Assembly (NCBI GenBank): GCA_002345025.1
Contig: DDUX01000056.1
Coordinates: 1 to 9,167, forward strand
DNA: 9,167 nt
Direction of reading: 5' to 3'
Source: Candidatus Accumulibacter iunctus
GTDB lineage: Bacteria > Pseudomonadota > Gammaproteobacteria > Burkholderiales > Rhodocyclaceae
The notes under the pieces were generated by a model that was not told the origin of the DNA, made no database searches, and saw only the letters and a program-made list of their open reading frames with translations. The position numbers were made by a program, and so were the translations under genes. Numbering within the stretch: position 1 is the first letter of the stretch; each line of letters starts with the position of its first letter. Below are positions 7,418 through 9,167 of the stretch, one piece after another.

Positions 7418-9166
7418 ATGCGCGAGGCGCAGGAAAGAGAATTCACGACGCACGACGGCAGCGCTCTTTTCTATCGCCATTGGCCGCCGCTGCAGGCAAC
7501 CGGCGAAGCACGCGCGCTGATCCTCCTGCACCGCGGTCACGAGCATTCGGGGCGGCTGCAGCATGTGGTCGACGAACTCGGGCTCGATACGTTCGCGATG
7601 TTCGCCTGGGACGCGCGTGGCCACGGACGCTCGCCCGGTCCACGCGGCGACAGCCCGGGCTTTGCCGCCCTGGTCCGCGATCTCGAGGCCTTCGTCGCGC
7701 ACATCGGCGACACCTACGGCATCGGGCCGCAGGACATTGCGCTGATCGGCCAGAGTGTCGGCGCCGTCATCGCCGCCACCTGGGTGCACGACTACGCGCC
7801 GCGCCTGCGCTGCCTGGTGCTGACGGCACCGGCCTTCAAGGTCCGCCTCTACGTCCCGCTGGCGCGTCCGGGACTGGCGCTGATGCGGCGGCTGTTCGGC
7901 AACTTCTTCATCACCTCGTACGTCAAGGCCCGCTTCCTCACCCATGATCCGGAGCGGATCGCCTCGTATGACGAGGACCCGCTGATCACCCGCAGCATCT
8001 CGGCACGCGTCCTCCTCGAACTCGCCGATGCCGCCGACCGGGTGGTCGCCGATGCGCAGGCGATCCGCGTGCCGCTGCAGTTGTTCATCCCGGGCAAGGA
8101 CTGGGTGGTTCATCGCCAGCCGCAGGAGCGTTTCTTCGAGCACCTCGGGTCGCCGCTCAGGGAGTGCCACCTGCTGCCGGGATTCCTGCACGACACCCTC
8201 GGCGAGCGCGAGCGCAAGCTGCCACTGAACGCGATCCGCGCCTTCATCGAGCGCATGTTTTCTGCGCCCCCGGCTGCCGACTCGCTGCTGCAGGCGGATC
8301 GCAGCGGCTACACGCGTGACGAGGAGATGTGCCTCGGCCAGCCGCTGCCCCTGCTCTCGCCGCGGCGGCTGAGCTTTGCCTGCACCCGCCTCGCCATGCG
8401 CACGCTCGGTCGGCTCGGCGAAGGCATTGCCATCGGCCTCAGATCCGGCTTTGATTCCGGCAGCAGCCTCGATCATGTCTACCGCAACCAGGCGCGTGGC
8501 CGACTGCTGCTTGGCAGGCTGATCGATCGCGGCTATCTCGACTCGCCTGGCTGGCGCGGCGTCCGTATCCGCCGCACGCACCTGCTGGCGGCGATCGCCA
8601 GTGCCGGCGAACGGCTGCGCGCCGCTGGCCAGCCCGTCTGCATCTTCGACCCCGCCGCCGGGCACGGGCGTTATCTGGTCGAGGCGGCGCAGCAGTTGCC
8701 CGCGCGCCCGCAGTCGATGCTCCTGCGCGACTTCGACGCGAGCAACGTGGCGCGGGCGCAGACGCTCGTTGACGCCGCCGGGCTCGCCGACATCGCCCGC
8801 TGCGAAACCGGCGACGCCTTCGCCGAGGCCGAGCTGGCGGCGCTCAGCCCGCGCCCCAACCTGGTGACCGTTTCCGGCCTCTACGAGCTGTTCTCCGACA
8901 ACGAGCTCGTCGCGAGCTCGCTGCGCGGACTCGCGCAGGCCATCGACCGCGGCGGCTACCTGATCTACACCGGCCAGCCGTGGCATCCGCAGCTCGAGCT
9001 CATCGCCCGCACTCTGACCAGCCATCGCGGGCACAAGCCCTGGATCATGCGGCGGCGGACGCAGGCGGAGATCGACGAACTGGTGCGGGTTGCCGGCTTC
9101 AGAAAGCTGACGCAGTGGATCGACGAGCAGGGAATGTTCAGCGTCTCGCTGGCCAGGCGCGATTGA
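7418..9166 (+). CDS. ynbC: Fused alpha/beta hydrolase and SAM-dependent methyltransferase (YnbC-like)
   Basis: The product has 582 residues and two domains. Residues 1-285 are an alpha/beta hydrolase of the monoacylglycerol-lipase / serine aminopeptidase type: HRGHEHSGR (38-46, oxyanion region), DARGHGRS (65-72), nucleophile elbow GQSVG (111-115, Ser113), then probable Asp228 (PGKDWV) and His258 (PGFLHD). After a linker, about 400-582 is a class I methyltransferase resembling Methyltransf_20: SAM-binding DPAAGHGRY (411-419) and RDFDASN (437-443), with a typical C-terminal GYLIYTGQPWHPQ strand-loop (513-525). Length and domain order match E. coli YnbC, a protein of unproven function. The substrate may be an acyl or phospho-head-group ester of a lipid, with methylation of the same molecule; this is inferred from the neighbour. 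It starts 24 bases after the phosphatidyltransferase-like gene. Both catalytic triads and the SAM site look intact, with no frameshift. The stop ends one base before the window edge. Confidence 0.9.
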   Translation: MREAQEREFTTHDGSALFYRHWPPLQATGEARALILLHRGHEHSGRLQHVVDELGLDTFAMFAWDARGHGRSPGPRGDSPGFAALVRDLEAFVAHIGDTYGIGPQDIALIGQSVGAVIAATWVHDYAPRLRCLVLTAPAFKVRLYVPLARPGLALMRRLFGNFFITSYVKARFLTHDPERIASYDEDPLITRSISARVLLELADAADRVVADAQAIRVPLQLFIPGKDWVVHRQPQERFFEHLGSPLRECHLLPGFLHDTLGERERKLPLNAIRAFIERMFSAPPAADSLLQADRSGYTRDEEMCLGQPLPLLSPRRLSFACTRLAMRTLGRLGEGIAIGLRSGFDSGSSLDHVYRNQARGRLLLGRLIDRGYLDSPGWRGVRIRRTHLLAAIASAGERLRAAGQPVCIFDPAAGHGRYLVEAAQQLPARPQSMLLRDFDASNVARAQTLVDAAGLADIARCETGDAFAEAELAALSPRPNLVTVSGLYELFSDNELVASSLRGLAQAIDRGGYLIYTGQPWHPQLELIARTLTSHRGHKPWIMRRRTQAEIDELVRVAGFRKLTQWIDEQGMFSVSLARRD

Positions 9167-9167
9167 A

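Noticed and set aside
7025..9034. A 669-codon open frame on the minus strand opposite the YnbC-like gene
   Set aside because: It is rich in Arg, Ala, Gln and Asp with no motif, while the plus strand encodes two intact catalytic domains.

Overview
The window is high-GC DNA with dense coding on both strands and long spurious antisense frames. Protein content suggests a proteobacterium, most likely a betaproteobacterium of the Rhodocyclales / Accumulibacter type. That placement is an impression from the protein families and base composition, not a computed result. No tRNA, rRNA, CRISPR array, transposase or phage gene is visible. Six genes are complete and one is cut by the left edge.

Left block, minus strand, read from 3054 down to 1: a tight likely operon. 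It starts with mtnA (methylthioribose-1-phosphate isomerase). This overlaps by 8 bases a fuculose-1-phosphate-aldolase-like class II aldolase. After a 32-base gap comes an uncharacterised COG2509-type FAD-dependent dehydrogenase whose C-terminus lies outside the window. The aldolase resembles FucA rather than the dehydratase MtnB. The first two genes therefore look like the DHAP shunt for salvage of 5'-methylthioadenosine and/or 5'-deoxyadenosine, not the classical methionine salvage pathway.

Right block, plus strand: a divergent patatin-like phospholipase (3370-4533), then a 459-base intergenic region with several inverted repeats (a REP-like palindrome and a pair of GTCATGAC palindromes), then an ACSM-type acyl-CoA synthetase (4993-6669). 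After two hairpins comes a two-gene unit (6770-9166): a CDP-alcohol phosphatidyltransferase-like membrane protein and a fused alpha/beta hydrolase-methyltransferase. These two resemble E. coli YnbA and YnbC, which have no established biochemical role.

Together the right half has a lipid theme: acyl ester hydrolysis, acyl-CoA activation, phospholipid head-group transfer, and head-group or lipid hydrolysis/methylation. The most interesting part is the YnbA/YnbC-like pair. Its phosphatidyltransferase has Asn in two of the four conserved Asp positions of the family motif, and its partner is a hydrolase-methyltransferase fusion. The pair may belong to an undescribed lipid-modification pathway. That last step is inference.
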